In this document: piece by piece, positions 8,641 through 20,237 of the stretch
How the letters are laid out: each line of letters begins with the position of its first letter
Numbering within the stretch: position 1 is the first letter of the stretch
DNA from: Candidatus Jettenia sp. AMX2
GTDB lineage: Bacteria; Planctomycetota; Brocadiia; Brocadiales; Brocadiaceae
NCBI GenBank assembly: GCA_030583665.1
Contig: CP129469.1
Coordinates: forward strand, 1,975,043 to 2,039,042
Reading direction: 5' to 3'
Length of the DNA: 64,000 nucleotides
Position numbers and translations under genes: made by a program
The notes under the pieces: model-generated
What the model saw: the letters and a program-made list of their open reading frames with translations, nothing else
Told to the model about the DNA's origin: nothing
The model's database searches: none

Positions 8641-11600
8641 TTAACTTGATGTAACTAACTCCCTGTGGTACCCCTCGGCCTCTTTTGCGACAGCCTCTGA
8701 CGGCACAACAGATAGCGGTGTATAAATTTTATATCCTGTGCCGGCGGGAACAAGGTGGCCAAGAATAACATTTTCTTTCAGGCCAACCAAATTATCAACT
8801 TTACCCTCCAGCGCTGCCTTCGTTAAAACCTTTGTCGTCTCCTGAAATGATGCCGCAGATATAAAACTTTCCGAGTGTAGTGATGCCTTAGTTATCCCCA
8901 TCAGTAAAGACTTCGCCGTTGCAGGTTTTCCGCCTTTTTCAATTATTCTCTTATTTTCATGCTTAAATCTGAATTTATCAACAATCTGTCCCGGTAAAAA
9001 ACTCGTATCGCCAATATCATCTACCTTTACCTTCCTCAACATTTGCGCAATAATAATTTCAACATGTTTATCATCGATGGGAACATTTTGCGACCGGTAA
9101 ACATTTTGAACCTCTTTCAGCATGTAAATTTGCAACTCTTCTTCACCGTTTATTCTTAAAATGTCCTGTAAGATCAGAGGTCCTTCCACAAGAGGATTAC
9201 CTGCCCGAATGCGATCCCCTCTGTGTACCTTTAAATGCTTACCTCTCGGTACAAGATGCTCTATTTCCATTCCTGATTCGCTTCTTACAATAATAGTCCG
9301 TTTCCCGCGCCGTTTTTCACCAACTTCCACAATGCCATCGATTTCACTCATTACCGCGGGGTCTTTTGGTTTTCTTGCCTCAAATATTTCCGCAACCCGT
9401 GGTAAGCCCCCGGTAATATCTTCTGTCCTCGTAATTTCCCTCGGCGTTTTTGCAAGCAACGTCCCTGCAGTAACATACTGACCTTCTTCAACCTCAATGT
9501 GCGCTTTTTCCGGAATCGGGTAGAGACCTGATATTTTACCTTTCTCATCCTCTATAATGATTTGAGGATGCAAATCACCTTTATGTTCCATAATCACCTT
9601 ACGCTTAACCCCTGTCGAAACATCCGATTCTTCACGCAATGTTTTACCGAAAACTATATCCTCGAATCGTATTTTTCCCGACATCTCGGTCAGAATTGGA
9701 ACCATATGAGGATCCCACTTGGTAAGGGTTTGATTAGCAACAACAGCATCGTTCTCTTTTGCCAGCACCTCTGCTCCAAGTACTACGACATGTTTATCAA
9801 GCTGCCTTCCCTTGGAATCAACAAGTAATATTTCTCCATTTGCAGTAATAGCCACATCTTTTCCTTCGGGATTTTTCACCACATGTAAATTGTTATATTT
9901 TACAATTCCTGCACGCTTGGCTTTTGCCTCAAATTCTTCTACTGTACGGGTAGCAGTACCTCCAATATGAAACGTCTTCATGGTGAGCTGTGTGCCAGGT
10001 TCTCCAATCGATTGTGCAGCGATAATTCCTACTGCCATTCCCTCTTCAACGAACGTGTCCCTTGATAAATCCATTCCATAGCACTTTATGCAGAGTCCCA
10101 AAGACATTTCGCACGTCAAAGGAGACCTGACTTTGATTTTTTCATATCCCAGCGATTCTATTCTTTTTGCTTTTTCTTCGGTAATTAGCTCATTTTCCCT
10201 TACAATTACTTCATCTTTTACCAAATCAACGATATTATTCCTCGCCACTCGCCCTGTAATTACCTTGCTAAGAGGTACTTCAACTTTCTCTCCGCGGTAA
10301 ACGGCACTCTTTGTAATACCATTCGTAGTACCACAGTCCAGGCCTGTTATCACAACATTCTGTGCAACATCAGCCAGTTTCCTGGTTAGGTAGCCGGAGT
10401 CAGCTGTTTTCAGGGCAGTGTCCGCCAACCCTTTTCTGGCACCATGGGTAGAGCTGAAATATTCCAGCACACCTAAACCTTCTCTGAAGTTTGCTTTTAT
10501 TGGCGTTTCAATAATCTTGCCTGAAGGTTTTGCCATTAAACCGCGCATGCCTGCAAGCTGTCTTAACTGCTGAGAACTCCCTCTTGCACCAGACGCAGAC
10601 ATTAAATATACAGGGTTTAAATAAGCCCTGCCATCCCGTATATCATTCTTTAGCTCATTCAGCATTTCCTCTGCGACCTTTTCACTTGCATACGTCCACG
10701 TATCAATAATCTGATTATACCGTTCACCCTCGGTTATTATACCTTTCCTGTATAATTTCTGTATTTTTTCAATCTCTTCCTGGGTTTTTTCCAGAATATC
10801 CCATTTCTTTGCAGGCATCTTCAAATCAGTTATTGAAAGTGAAAGTCCTGCTTTCGTACATTCCTTGAAGCCAACCTCTTTTATACTGTCCAGCAAAATA
10901 ATTGTTTTTTCCCTGCCAAGAATTTTATAACAATCCTGTATTATCCTGCTCAACCCTTTTTGGTCCAAAGTATAATTATAAAATGGCATTCCTTCAGGTA
11001 ATATCGCGTTAAAAACAACCCTCCCAACAGTCGTTGTGCACAAACCGTTTTTCGGCTCTTCTCCCCCCGTCCGGTCCTTAATAATTTTTGTTTGTTTCAG
11101 CCGCATCTCAATTTTTGTGTGCAAACGTACTTTCCTGGTAGCCAATGCATAAAGAACCTCCTCTGTTCCTGAAAACTTCTCGTATTCCTCGTCCTCGCCC
11201 TTTTCATCCTGTACGCTCGCTGTAAGATAGTAACAACCTAATACAATATCCTGACTCGGAGTTATAATCGGATCACCCGAAGCCGGAGAAAATATATTGT
11301 TCGTAGACAACATCAGCGTAACCGCTTCTGCCTGTGCCTCAATTGAAAGCGGTAAATGAACCGCCATTTGATCACCATCAAAATCGGCATTAAAACCCCT
11401 GCAAACCAAAGGATGTAGTTTAATTGCATTTCCTTCTACCAATATCGGTTCAAAAGCCTGAATTCCCATTCTGTGCAAGGTCGGCGCCCTATTGAGCAAC
11501 ACAGGATGCCTCTTCACTACTTCCTCAAGAATATCCCATACTTCCTTGTCTTTACGGCCGAGCATCTTTTTCGCACTCTTAATAGTATCGGCAAGGCCAA

Positions 11601-12750
11601 GCTCCTTTAATCTGCGTATGATAAATGGCTGAAACAACTCCAGAGCAATCTTCTTTGGCAAACCGCACTGGTGTAGCTTTAACTCCGGTCCAACAACAAT
11701 TACAGAACGAGCCGAATAGTCTACCCGCTTCCCGAGTAAATTTTCCCGAAACCTTCCCTGCTTACCCTTAATCATATCAGTTAATGATTTTAAAGGCCGG
11801 TTATTACTCCCAAGGACAGGACGCTTGCTTCTTGTGTTGTCAAATAATGCATCAACCGCCTGCTGCAGCATCCTTTTTTCATTTCGTATAATTACTTCCG
11901 GTGCGTTTAAATCAATTAATTTCTTCAGACGGTTATTACGATTAATAATTCTTCTGTAAAGATCGTTAAGATCCGATGTGGCAAAATTACCACTCTCCAG
12001 CAAAACCAGCGGTCTTAAGTCAGGAGGAATAACCGGTACAACACTTAATACCATCCACTCAGGTTTATTCCCCGAATCTCTGAATGCCTCAACAATCTCT
12101 AATCTCTTAATGATTTCTTTTGCACGTTGCTTTGATTTTGTCTGGCCAAGCTCTTCCCGTAATTCATTTGATAAGGCAACAAGATCGAGTTTCTGTAGCA
12201 AGGTACGTATTGCTTCTGCCCCCATTCCTGCTTTAAAAGACTGATCTCCATACTTCTCCCTGTTTGATTTATATTCTTCTTCACTCAGGATCTGGTATTC
12301 TTTCAGCGGAATATCTCCGGTTTCAATCACAACATAATCCTGAAAATATATAATCCTTTCAAGTGAAGTTGTCTTCATTCCTAGAAGAGTTCCTAACCGT
12401 GAAGGCATTGCCTTGAAAAACCATATGTGCACAATTGGGGCAGCCAGGTTAATGTGTCCCATCCGCTTTCTGCGTACACGTGAGTGTGTTATCTTAACAC
12501 CGCAACGATCGCAAATAATTCCTTTATGCTTGATACCCTTATATTTTCCACAAAAACATTCCCAATTTCGTTCAGGGCCAAAAATACGTTCGCAGAATAA
12601 CCCATCTTTTTCAGCCCTGTAAGTACGATAATTAATCGTCTCCGGCTTTTTTACTTCACCGTAAGACCAACTCCTTATTTCATCCGGCGAAGCAAGCGAT
12701 ATTTTTACTGAACTAACTTCATTCACTTTATCGTACACAATATCTGTCAT
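8641..12750 (-). CDS. rpoC: DNA-directed RNA polymerase subunit beta'
   Basis: This is the largest RNA polymerase subunit, holding the catalytic Mg. The 1,369-residue product has the N-terminal zinc ribbon [20 protein letters not shown] (about 66-85), the catalytic [12 protein letters not shown] (near 460) and a second cysteine cluster ending CIKCYG (near 890), followed by the bridge-helix region [16 protein letters not shown]. The length fits single-chain bacterial beta'. The start lies 15 bases after the rpoB stop. Confidence 0.99.
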   Translation of the reverse strand: MTDIVYDKVNEVSSVKISLASPDEIRSWSYGEVKKPETINYRTYRAEKDGLFCERIFGPERNWECFCGKYKGIKHKGIICDRCGVKITHSRVRRKRMGHINLAAPIVHIWFFKAMPSRLGTLLGMKTTSLERIIYFQDYVVIETGDIPLKEYQILSEEEYKSNREKYGDQSFKAGMGAEAIRTLLQKLDLVALSNELREELGQTKSKQRAKEIIKRLEIVEAFRDSGNKPEWMVLSVVPVIPPDLRPLVLLESGNFATSDLNDLYRRIINRNNRLKKLIDLNAPEVIIRNEKRMLQQAVDALFDNTRSKRPVLGSNNRPLKSLTDMIKGKQGRFRENLLGKRVDYSARSVIVVGPELKLHQCGLPKKIALELFQPFIIRRLKELGLADTIKSAKKMLGRKDKEVWDILEEVVKRHPVLLNRAPTLHRMGIQAFEPILVEGNAIKLHPLVCRGFNADFDGDQMAVHLPLSIEAQAEAVTLMLSTNNIFSPASGDPIITPSQDIVLGCYYLTASVQDEKGEDEEYEKFSGTEEVLYALATRKVRLHTKIEMRLKQTKIIKDRTGGEEPKNGLCTTTVGRVVFNAILPEGMPFYNYTLDQKGLSRIIQDCYKILGREKTIILLDSIKEVGFKECTKAGLSLSITDLKMPAKKWDILEKTQEEIEKIQKLYRKGIITEGERYNQIIDTWTYASEKVAEEMLNELKNDIRDGRAYLNPVYLMSASGARGSSQQLRQLAGMRGLMAKPSGKIIETPIKANFREGLGVLEYFSSTHGARKGLADTALKTADSGYLTRKLADVAQNVVITGLDCGTTNGITKSAVYRGEKVEVPLSKVITGRVARNNIVDLVKDEVIVRENELITEEKAKRIESLGYEKIKVRSPLTCEMSLGLCIKCYGMDLSRDTFVEEGMAVGIIAAQSIGEPGTQLTMKTFHIGGTATRTVEEFEAKAKRAGIVKYNNLHVVKNPEGKDVAITANGEILLVDSKGRQLDKHVVVLGAEVLAKENDAVVANQTLTKWDPHMVPILTEMSGKIRFEDIVFGKTLREESDVSTGVKRKVIMEHKGDLHPQIIIEDEKGKISGLYPIPEKAHIEVEEGQYVTAGTLLAKTPREITRTEDITGGLPRVAEIFEARKPKDPAVMSEIDGIVEVGEKRRGKRTIIVRSESGMEIEHLVPRGKHLKVHRGDRIRAGNPLVEGPLILQDILRINGEEELQIYMLKEVQNVYRSQNVPIDDKHVEIIIAQMLRKVKVDDIGDTSFLPGQIVDKFRFKHENKRIIEKGGKPATAKSLLMGITKASLHSESFISAASFQETTKVLTKAALEGKVDNLVGLKENVILGHLVPAGTGYKIYTPLSVVPSEAVAKEAEGYHRELVTSS

Positions 12751-12765
12751 TTTAATAATCCTTTA

Positions 12766-15700
12766 CTACCCTTTTAAAACTTCCATTTTTCTTTTTTCTA
12801 ACTTTAAGCTTAAACCAAGCCCGGCAATTTCATTTGCGAGTACTTCAAAGGATGCAGGAGTACCAGCTTCGAGCGTATTTTCCCCCTTTACCATTGATTC
12901 GTAAATCTTTGTCCTCCCTTCCACATCATCACTTTTCACGGTAATCAATTCCTGCAAATTGTAAGCAGAACCGTATGCTTCAAGTGCCCAAACCTCCATT
13001 TCACCGAATCTTTGACCACCAAATCTTGCTTTTCCACCAAGCGGCTGCTGTGTTATGAGTGAATACGGTCCCGTTGCCCTCGCATGTACTTTCTCATCAA
13101 CCAGATGATGGAGTTTCAACATATACATATAGCCAACAGTTACTTTCTGTTCAAATGGTTCCCCGGTACGGCCGTCATATAATATGGTTTTACCGTCTTC
13201 TGGCAATTCTGCTTCCCTGAGACACCCTCTGATCTCTTCTTCGGTGGCCCCTTCAAAAATCGGCGTTATTGCACGAAAGTTTAATTTTTTAGCTGCCCAC
13301 CCTAAATGGGTCTCCAAAATTTGTCCAACGTTCATCCTTGAAGGTACGCCTAAGGGATTTAATAGCATCTCGACCCTGGTCCCGTCCGGTAAAAAAGGCA
13401 TATCTTCTTCTGGAAGAATCTTTGATATTACACCCTTATTACCATGTCTGCCGGCCATTTTATCACCTACGGATAGCTTTCTTTTTGTCGCAATGGAGAT
13501 TTTAGCCAACTCCAGCACTCCTGTAGGTAATTCATCCCCCCGTTTTAAATGATTAATTTTCCTGTCTCTTTCATCTTTCAGATATTCTATTCTTTCCAAA
13601 AAATCTTTACTAATTTCAATTGCTCTTTCCTTCTTTTTTTTCGTACCAAATTCAATGTTTTCAATATCAAAACGGTCTTCAAGTAAAAGAATAGATTTTG
13701 TGGACATGCCACGTTCAATGGTATATATTTGTCCGGTTTGAACATCGACCAGAGGTTCTTTAATTTCTTCATCGATTGCCCTGAGCATCTTGCTGAACTC
13801 TTTTGCGATATTCTCATCGTATTTTGTTTCTATATCATTAATTTCCTGTATAATTTTTTGTCTTTTTTCATCAGAAAGATATGACTTTCTCGAAAATACC
13901 TGAGTATTGATAACAATACCTTCCATGCCGGATGGCACTTCCAGCGATTCATTCTTGACATCTTCCCCGGCACGGCCAAAAATGGCATGTAATAATTTTT
14001 CTTCTGGTGACAATTCAGTTCTGCTTTTTGGAGCAACCTTTCCTACTAAAATATCGCCGGGTTTCACCTTTGTTCCTACCCGTATCACACCGTTTTCATC
14101 AAGGTTTCTTAACGCTTTTTCTGAAACATTAGGAATATCACGGGTAAACTCTTCCCTGCCTAATTTTGTTTCCCTGATTTCCACTTCAAACTCTTCTCTG
14201 TGAACCGATGTAAAACGATCATCCTTCAGCAATGCTTCGCTTATAACAATAGCATCTTCAAAGTTATATCCATCCCAAGTCATAAAAGCAACCAAGACAT
14301 TTTTACCCAGGCTTAATTCCCCCTGGTGTGTTGCCGCCCCGTCAGCAATAATTTCCCCTTTCTTTACTTTTTGGCCTTCAACAACTATTGGCGTTTGATT
14401 CAGGCAGGTACCTTCGTTCAATCCTACAAATTTCCTTAGTACATAAATATCCCGGTCATTTACAACGATCTCTTCTGCAGTCACTTTCGTTACTACCCCG
14501 GCATTTTCTGCCTGAACGGTCATACTTGAATTCCGTGCAACAACACTTTCCATTCCTGTGCTGACAATAGGCGGTTCTGTTATTAAAAGCGGCACAGCCT
14601 GACGTTGCATATTCGACCCCATAAGCGCCCTGTTGGCATCGCTATGTTCAAGAAAGGGGATCAAGCTTGCGGAAACACCTACCAATTGCTTTGGTGATAC
14701 ATCCATATAGTTAATATCTTTGATGTTTACCAGATGAAAGTCGCCATTATATCTGCATAATACATTCTCCAGCTTTTCTTTACGCTTTAACAGGATATCG
14801 GCAGGCGCTATCAGTTTATGTTCTTCTTCATCAGCCCTGAGATATGTGATTTTATCGCTTATTTTCCCTTTATCAACAATACGATATGGAGTAATCAGAA
14901 AACCGTATTCATCAGTTGTAGCATATATACTCAATGACGCTATTAAACCAATATTCGTACCTTCCGGTGTCTCAATAGGACAAACCCTTCCGTAATGGGA
15001 TACATGAACATCTCTTACCTCAAAACCAGCCCGTTTTCTATTTAACCCGCCTGGCCCCAGAGCGCTTAACCTCCTCTCATGTGTCAGTTGTGCTAACGGA
15101 TTTGTCTGATCAAGCACCTGTGATAATTCGCTTCTGCTAAAGAAATAATCAATTGCAGAAAAGATGGTCTTGGAGTTTACAAGAGTCCGCGGGGTTAATT
15201 GTTCCGAATCCTTAACACTCATTCTCTCCTGTACTGTTCTTCTTAATTTCAGAAAGCCCTTGCGCAATTCTTCTCCTGCCAGTTCATCAATGGTTCTCAG
15301 CCTTCGGTTTCCTAAATTATCAATATCGTCAACCGATACGCCGGACTGTCCTTTCCGTAGCTTCATTATGTATCGGATAGCTTCTACATAATCTTCCTTT
15401 TGCAGCGTCATCTCGGCTTCATTAATATTATGACCCAGCTTTCTGTTAAGCCTGAATCTCCCGACAGATCCCAACCGATATCTCTTTACATCAAAAAACT
15501 TATCATAGAATAATTGTCTCGCTTTTTCTAACTGCTGCGGATTTCCAGGACGAAAACGAGCATAAATTTTCATCAATGCATCTTCATGAGATTTTGTAAA
15601 ATCTGAATCCAGAGAATTCAACATCAAAGGGTCGTCCATCTTCTTGATGACTTCTATCTTTTTAATACCAAGATCGACAAGCGCTTTTGTTGTTGTATCG

Positions 15701-16452
15701 GAAATTTGACGACCAGCCTCTAAGACAATCTCTCCTGTTTCCGAATTAACAATTTTATCAGCCGTATACCTTCCTCTCAATTTTGTTACTGAGGCATAAT
15801 CGGCAATTTTAACTGTTTCTGTTTCATAAAATAACCTGATGATATCCTCATCGCTTGAATATTCCCCAGATAGTGCCCTCAGGAAACAGGTAGCCGGCAA
15901 TTTTCCACTTTGATCAATCCTAACTGTAAGGATGTCTTTTTTCCCCACCTCAAGCTCAATCCAACTTCCTCTTTCAGGGATAATACGGCATGAATGCAAT
16001 CTTTTTTCAGCGTGAAACTCTTCGATAAAATCGATTCCCGGAGAACGATGTAACTGGGTAACGATTACTCTTTCTGTACCGTTAATGATAAACTCACCAC
16101 CACCAATCATTATCGGTATCTCGCCTAAATAGACTTCTTCCTCAACAGGTTCAGCCTTGTTAAGCCTGAGCCATACCCGAAAAGGACGTCCATACGTAAG
16201 ACGCAACTGCCTGCACTCATCTTGTGTATATCTCGGCTTGCCGAGTTCATATTTAATATAATCAAGCAACATTGTCCCGTCGTAATTACTTATCGGGAAT
16301 ATTTCTCTCAATATTGCCTCGATTCCAAAATTTTTTCTCCTAGAAGCGGGGATGTCTGCCTGTAAAAAATCCTGGTAAGCCTTTGTCTGGACATATACAA
16401 GGTTTCGAATCTCTAGCACATTTTCAGTTTTTCCGAAATTACGGATTTCCAT
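12766..16452 (-). CDS. rpoB: DNA-directed RNA polymerase subunit beta
   Basis: Beta forms the other half of the RNA polymerase active cleft and the rifampicin pocket. The 1,228-residue product contains the rifampicin region [20 protein letters not shown], then [18 protein letters not shown], and the C-terminal block [20 protein letters not shown]. The His and Ser that are commonly mutated in resistance have sensitive-type residues. No large lineage insertion is obvious. It follows rplL and precedes rpoC. Confidence 0.99.
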   Translation of the reverse strand: MEIRNFGKTENVLEIRNLVYVQTKAYQDFLQADIPASRRKNFGIEAILREIFPISNYDGTMLLDYIKYELGKPRYTQDECRQLRLTYGRPFRVWLRLNKAEPVEEEVYLGEIPIMIGGGEFIINGTERVIVTQLHRSPGIDFIEEFHAEKRLHSCRIIPERGSWIELEVGKKDILTVRIDQSGKLPATCFLRALSGEYSSDEDIIRLFYETETVKIADYASVTKLRGRYTADKIVNSETGEIVLEAGRQISDTTTKALVDLGIKKIEVIKKMDDPLMLNSLDSDFTKSHEDALMKIYARFRPGNPQQLEKARQLFYDKFFDVKRYRLGSVGRFRLNRKLGHNINEAEMTLQKEDYVEAIRYIMKLRKGQSGVSVDDIDNLGNRRLRTIDELAGEELRKGFLKLRRTVQERMSVKDSEQLTPRTLVNSKTIFSAIDYFFSRSELSQVLDQTNPLAQLTHERRLSALGPGGLNRKRAGFEVRDVHVSHYGRVCPIETPEGTNIGLIASLSIYATTDEYGFLITPYRIVDKGKISDKITYLRADEEEHKLIAPADILLKRKEKLENVLCRYNGDFHLVNIKDINYMDVSPKQLVGVSASLIPFLEHSDANRALMGSNMQRQAVPLLITEPPIVSTGMESVVARNSSMTVQAENAGVVTKVTAEEIVVNDRDIYVLRKFVGLNEGTCLNQTPIVVEGQKVKKGEIIADGAATHQGELSLGKNVLVAFMTWDGYNFEDAIVISEALLKDDRFTSVHREEFEVEIRETKLGREEFTRDIPNVSEKALRNLDENGVIRVGTKVKPGDILVGKVAPKSRTELSPEEKLLHAIFGRAGEDVKNESLEVPSGMEGIVINTQVFSRKSYLSDEKRQKIIQEINDIETKYDENIAKEFSKMLRAIDEEIKEPLVDVQTGQIYTIERGMSTKSILLLEDRFDIENIEFGTKKKKERAIEISKDFLERIEYLKDERDRKINHLKRGDELPTGVLELAKISIATKRKLSVGDKMAGRHGNKGVISKILPEEDMPFLPDGTRVEMLLNPLGVPSRMNVGQILETHLGWAAKKLNFRAITPIFEGATEEEIRGCLREAELPEDGKTILYDGRTGEPFEQKVTVGYMYMLKLHHLVDEKVHARATGPYSLITQQPLGGKARFGGQRFGEMEVWALEAYGSAYNLQELITVKSDDVEGRTKIYESMVKGENTLEAGTPASFEVLANEIAGLGLSLKLEKRKMEVLKG

Positions 16453-16490
16453 AAATTTCCTACTATGCTTTCAGGTTTTAAAAAAAGTTA

Positions 16491-16904
16491 TCACTTTACT
16501 TCTACCGTTGCACCGGCTGCCTCAAGGGATTTTTTAATCTTTTCTGCTTCTTCTTTCGAAACACCTTCCTTTACTAGCTTTGGAGCTGCCTCAACAAGAT
16601 CTTTTGCTTCTTTTAATCCTAAATTTGTTTCGGCGCGGACAGCCTTAATTACTTGAATTTTATTTGCACCTGCGTCCTTCAAAATAACCTCGAATGCTGT
16701 TTTTTCTTCCACTGGAGCTGCCTGAGCTTCGGTAGCAGAAGCAACTGGCACTGCCGCTACTGCAGCTGCCGAAACACCAAATTTTTGTTCAAACGCCTTC
16801 ACGAGTTGCGATGCCTCAAGCATCGTCATTCCCGCAACCATGTCGAGTACCTGGTTTATTTTGTTTGAAGCCTCCACCGTTCTTTCCTCAGTTTCCTGAG
16901 CCAT
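16491..16904 (-). CDS. rplL: 50S ribosomal protein L7/L12
   Basis: L12 forms the multimeric stalk that recruits translational GTPases. The 137-residue product has an N-terminal dimerisation helix, an Ala/Val-rich hinge (about 45-68) and the C-terminal factor-binding domain with [20 protein letters not shown] and [20 protein letters not shown]. It is slightly longer than the usual 120-125 residues because of a longer N-terminus (starting [12 protein letters not shown]). It follows rplJ. Confidence 0.97.
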   Translation of the reverse strand: MAQETEERTVEASNKINQVLDMVAGMTMLEASQLVKAFEQKFGVSAAAVAAVPVASATEAQAAPVEEKTAFEVILKDAGANKIQVIKAVRAETNLGLKEAKDLVEAAPKLVKEGVSKEEAEKIKKSLEAAGATVEVK

Positions 16905-16940
16905 TTTAACCCTCCTACCTTTTCACAATAACCTCTAAAA

Positions 16941-17468
16941 TTATTCACCACTTTTTTCTTTTTTCTCTTTTACAGCCTGCAAAACAGTAACTAAACCTCT
17001 TAAAACTGAGTTGAAGGCATTTACCACACCAACAATCGGAGCATTCATGCCGGTAACAATCTGAGTGCGGAGCACCGGGAGATCCGGAAGAGTTGACAAT
17101 TCTTTTATCTCATCAGCAGACAACATCACCCCATCAACATACCCGCCCCGCAGAGCCATAGAAGGTATTTTTTTTGACCATTCAACCGTTTCTTTTGCGG
17201 TAACTACCGGATCTTTTTGCCCTGCTATTATAGCAGAAGGCCCTTTCAACAAATCTATTCCACCGGCGAGACCAATCTGTTTAAATGCAAGAATTGTTAG
17301 CGAATTTTTAACTATTTCCAAATGGACATTTTTTTTCCGCAAATCTCTTCTTATTTGGTCAAATTCTAATGCTTTTATTCCTTGATAGCCGACAACCAGA
17401 TAGTTACTCCTGCCCCCATACTTTAAAATTTGCTCTTTCACAATAAGATTTTTTAGTTCATTTGCCAT
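16941..17468 (-). CDS. rplJ: 50S ribosomal protein L10
   Basis: L10 anchors L7/L12 dimers to the ribosomal stalk. The 175-residue product fits in length, has the RNA-binding N-terminal domain (IKALEFDQIRRDLRKKNVHL, VKNSLTILAF) and a C-terminal helix (VVNAFNSVLRGLVTVLQAVK) that would bind L12. It lies between rplA and rplL as usual. Confidence 0.95.
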   Translation of the reverse strand: MANELKNLIVKEQILKYGGRSNYLVVGYQGIKALEFDQIRRDLRKKNVHLEIVKNSLTILAFKQIGLAGGIDLLKGPSAIIAGQKDPVVTAKETVEWSKKIPSMALRGGYVDGVMLSADEIKELSTLPDLPVLRTQIVTGMNAPIVGVVNAFNSVLRGLVTVLQAVKEKKEKSGE

Positions 17469-17502
17469 TTCTTTCTCTGCTTTCCTTCACAATCAGATTC
17501 AT

Positions 17503-18183
17503 TCATACGTGTAATGCAACCCCGGGACTCATCGTGGTAGAGACCGATATATTCTCCACAAATACCCCTTTCGCTGTCGGAGGACGAGAATTTACGATTT
17601 GTTTTATAAACGCTGCAATATTTTCTTCAAGATCTTTATCAGAAAACGAGGTTTTACCAACTAAAGTATGCACATTGCCCCCGGCATCAGTTCGGTATTC
17701 TATCCTCCCTGCTTTAAATTCCTTGACTGCCTTTTCAACATCATCTGTTACCGTACCTGATTTTGGTGAAGGCATTTTGCCCTGCGGGCCAAGAACCCTA
17801 CCAAGTTTTCCGACCAGTTTCATCATATCCGATGTGGCAATTGCTACATCAAAATCAGACCATCCTCCCTCCACTTTCTTTACCAGTTCCTCAGCCCCGA
17901 CCTCCTCAGCTCCTGCCTTTTTTGCTATTTCTGCCTTTTCACCACTTGCGAAAACAATTACTCTGAGGCTTTTCCCTATTCCATTAGGTAAAGAAACTGA
18001 GCCTCTTATAAGCTGGTCTGATTGTTTCGGATCAATGCCCAGCTTCATTGATATCTCAACACTTTCAGGAAACTTCGCCGGTTTAAATGATCTCAGCAAT
18101 TTTATAGCTTCTTTCAGCTCGTACTTTTTCTTCGGGTCAACAAGCTTAGCAGACTCTAAGTACCTCTTACCTTTTTTTGCCAT
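17503..18183 (-). CDS. rplA: 50S ribosomal protein L1
   Basis: L1 forms the mobile L1 stalk that moves deacylated tRNA out of the E site. The 226-residue product has KGKRYLESAKLVDPKKKYEL at the N-terminus and the signature GRVLGPQGKMPSPKSGTVTDD (about 126-146). The length is normal. It follows rplK by 46 bases. L1 represses rplKA translation in several bacteria; no target hairpin was worked out here. Confidence 0.97.
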   Translation of the reverse strand: MAKKGKRYLESAKLVDPKKKYELKEAIKLLRSFKPAKFPESVEISMKLGIDPKQSDQLIRGSVSLPNGIGKSLRVIVFASGEKAEIAKKAGAEEVGAEELVKKVEGGWSDFDVAIATSDMMKLVGKLGRVLGPQGKMPSPKSGTVTDDVEKAVKEFKAGRIEYRTDAGGNVHTLVGKTSFSDKDLEENIAAFIKQIVNSRPPTAKGVFVENISVSTTMSPGVALHV

Positions 18184-18229
18184 CTTAATACTTTCCTTTC
18201 AACTTCCGAACATTTATTTTTAATAGAAG

Positions 18230-18655
18230 CTAATCCACCACTCTAATTCCCATATTACGGGCAGTTCCTTCTATCATCCTGGCAGCAGCATCTAAGTCAT
18301 CAACATTCAAATCCGCCAGCTTCTTAGTTGCAATCTCTTTCAGTTGCTGGCGCGTCACCTGCCCAACCTTTTGCCTGTTTGGTTCCATAGACCCTTTTAC
18401 AACGCCAGCATACTGCTTTATTAAGATAGAAGCCGGCGGTGACTTCACAATAAAAGTAAATGTTTTGTCCTTAAAAATCGTAATTTCCACAGGTGTTAAG
18501 ACACCTTGCATTTCCTTGGTCCTGTCATTAAATTGTTTCACAAACTGTCCTATGTTGACTCCATGCTGGCCCAAAGCCGGCCCAACAGGTGGCGCGGGTG
18601 TGGCTTGTCCGGCCAGACACTGCAATTTAACTTTTGTCAAAACTTCTTTTGCCAT
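18230..18655 (-). CDS. rplK: 50S ribosomal protein L11
   Basis: L11 binds the GTPase-associated region of 23S rRNA and is needed for RelA activation. The product has [20 protein letters not shown] and [16 protein letters not shown] near the N-terminus and the C-terminal RNA-binding domain ending [12 protein letters not shown]. Two adjacent ATGs exist; the second, at 18655, lies at better spacing from GGGAG and gives [12 protein letters not shown]. It starts 15 bases after nusG. Confidence 0.96.
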   Translation of the reverse strand: MAKEVLTKVKLQCLAGQATPAPPVGPALGQHGVNIGQFVKQFNDRTKEMQGVLTPVEITIFKDKTFTFIVKSPPASILIKQYAGVVKGSMEPNRQKVGQVTRQQLKEIATKKLADLNVDDLDAAARMIEGTARNMGIRVVD

Positions 18656-18670
18656 CATATACTCCCACTG

Positions 18671-19219
18671 TCAAATTGGCTCAACCTGCCAATACTCTAA
18701 TTCAACGGGTGTTGCCCTGCCGAACACGGTAAGCATTACTTTAACCCGGCCACTTGCAGGTAACACCTCTTCTACAATTCCATCATAATTTTCAAACGGA
18801 CCTTCCTTAACCCTTATTTTTTCACCTTCACGGAATTCAATCTTCGCGCGTGGCTTCTCCTCTTTGTGTTCCAGATCCGATAACAATTTTTCGACCTCAT
18901 AGCTACTCATGGGTACGGGTTTGTTTTGCCCACCGATAAAGTCACCTGCCCCCGGCGTTTCACGTATTATAAACCAGACCTCTCTCGGTATTTGCCCATT
19001 TTCATCCACTTCTACCTCAGCCATGACATACCCGGGATATATCTTTCTTTCCATTACTTTTTTCTTACCACCCTTGATTTCCGAGACCTTTTCACTTGGT
19101 ACCAGTACTTTAGAAATTAAATGATCCAACCCACGAGCCTTGATACGCTCCAAAAGACTATTTTTCACTTTGTCTTCTTTATTGCTCTGGACCCTTAATA
19201 CAAACCACGTTTTCGGCAT
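18671..19219 (-). CDS. nusG: Transcription termination/antitermination protein NusG
   Basis: NusG binds RNA polymerase and links it to Rho or to ribosomal S10. The 182-residue product has the NGN domain (WFVLRVQSNKEDKVKNSLLE, then YPGYVMAEVEVDENG and VWFIIRETPGAGDFIGG) and a C-terminal KOW domain (GEKIRVKEGPFENYDGIVEE, VKVMLTVFGRATPVELEY). It lies between secE and rplK. A 200-base gap separates it from secE, in which no gene was seen. Confidence 0.97.
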   Translation of the reverse strand: MPKTWFVLRVQSNKEDKVKNSLLERIKARGLDHLISKVLVPSEKVSEIKGGKKKVMERKIYPGYVMAEVEVDENGQIPREVWFIIRETPGAGDFIGGQNKPVPMSSYEVEKLLSDLEHKEEKPRAKIEFREGEKIRVKEGPFENYDGIVEEVLPASGRVKVMLTVFGRATPVELEYWQVEPI

Positions 19220-19419
19220 TTAATTAAACCTGTTAAAAAAATCTCAAAGACCCGCAAACCAAACTCTCACGTCATTTCAATATCATTTCAACATTAAGAA
19301 TTAAACACTCGGAAGGAACTAGAAAGAATTGATAGTTCTGAGGAGTTTCTTTAATTCAATCGCCCTTATCCTTTGCTGGCCGATTCTTAAATTAACAAAA
19401 TAGCTGGATATGCCCTGCA

Positions 19420-19881
19420 CTATAGAACACCAACATATTCCATGATCCGTGATACAATCCAATCAACACCCAATATGTATACCCCTATGACAATTACTGA
19501 CACAATTACTACTGCCGTAGAACCAATGAGTTCGTATCTTGTAGGCCAGGAAACTTTCTGAAGTTCACTCTGTATGTCAATCAAAAAATCCACGGTTTTC
19601 TTCCCGCCAGCATCCAGCATGCGAATCCCGGTGTCAAATCCGGCGGCAAAAACACCGATAAAAAAACCTGAAACAACAAAAAGCACCGTTGCACTCACGA
19701 AACCCCAGGTTAAATCAATATCAATCAATGGAATTTTCGCATTACCTGCAATATTAGGCAGTCCAATTAAGGCATTGAATAAAGAAACAGAGACAAACAG
19801 GTTTAATATCCCCAAAACTGCACCAACCGTTACCCGGCTGTACACTCCCTGACCTTTTTTATAGACTTTCAATAATGGCAT
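19420..19881 (-). CDS. secE: Preprotein translocase subunit SecE, extended form
   Basis: SecE stabilises SecY in the translocon. The conserved amphipathic helix and final membrane segment are at the C-terminus (ELQKVSWPTRYELIGSTAVV, about residues 108-127, then a hydrophobic stretch). At 153 residues the protein is longer than the 60-70-residue single-span SecE. Two further hydrophobic segments precede the core (about 20-40 and 60-82). E. coli SecE also has two extra spans, while many bacteria have only one. The gene lies between tRNA-Trp and nusG, the canonical place. Confidence 0.9.
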   Translation of the reverse strand: MPLLKVYKKGQGVYSRVTVGAVLGILNLFVSVSLFNALIGLPNIAGNAKIPLIDIDLTWGFVSATVLFVVSGFFIGVFAAGFDTGIRMLDAGGKKTVDFLIDIQSELQKVSWPTRYELIGSTAVVIVSVIVIGVYILGVDWIVSRIMEYVGVL

Positions 19882-19924
19882 TTCATGATCTCTTATTAAA
19901 CAATCGTTATACGATAGATATATA

Positions 19925-20001
19925 TGGCAGGTCTGGAGGGATTCGAACCCCCAACACCCGGATTTGGAGTCCGGTGCTCTACCAATTAGAGCTACAGACC
20001 T
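19925..20001 (-). tRNA. tRNA-Trp (anticodon CCA), 3' CCA encoded
   Basis: The minus-strand sequence folds into a cloverleaf with acceptor AGGTCTG/CAGACCT, a D arm, the anticodon stem CCGGA/TCCGG around loop CTCCAAA (anticodon CCA) and the T arm GGGGGTTCGAATCCC. A G discriminator is followed by an encoded CCA (19925-19927). It sits between rpmG and secE, as in many bacteria. Confidence 0.97.
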
Positions 20002-20067
20002 TTATTATTTTTTAGTTTCCGTTGCTTAACCTGGCCCACATAAGAAAAAACTCCATTCTTATCATTG

Positions 20068-20217
20068 CTATTTCTTGTATTCTTTATGTGCAGTATGCTG
20101 CCTGCAAAACCTACAGTATTTCTTCAATTCCAGCTTTTGCGTTTGCTGTGTTTTTTTTGGTGTTCTATAATTTCTGTTAGAGCATTCTTTGCAAACTAAC
20201 GTTATATATTCGCGCAT
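20068..20217 (-). CDS. rpmG: 50S ribosomal protein L33
   Basis: This 49-residue zinc-ribbon ribosomal protein was read directly from the minus strand: MREYITLVCKECSNRNYRTP at the N-terminus and a C-terminal half with YCRFCRQHTAHKEYKK. The CxxC pairs (CKEC and CRFC) mark the zinc-binding form of L33. It lies 20 bases downstream of the second tuf and upstream of tRNA-Trp and secE, its usual place. Confidence 0.95.
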   Translation of the reverse strand: MREYITLVCKECSNRNYRTPKKTQQTQKLELKKYCRFCRQHTAHKEYKK

Positions 20218-20237
20218 AATAGTATTCTCAAAAAACC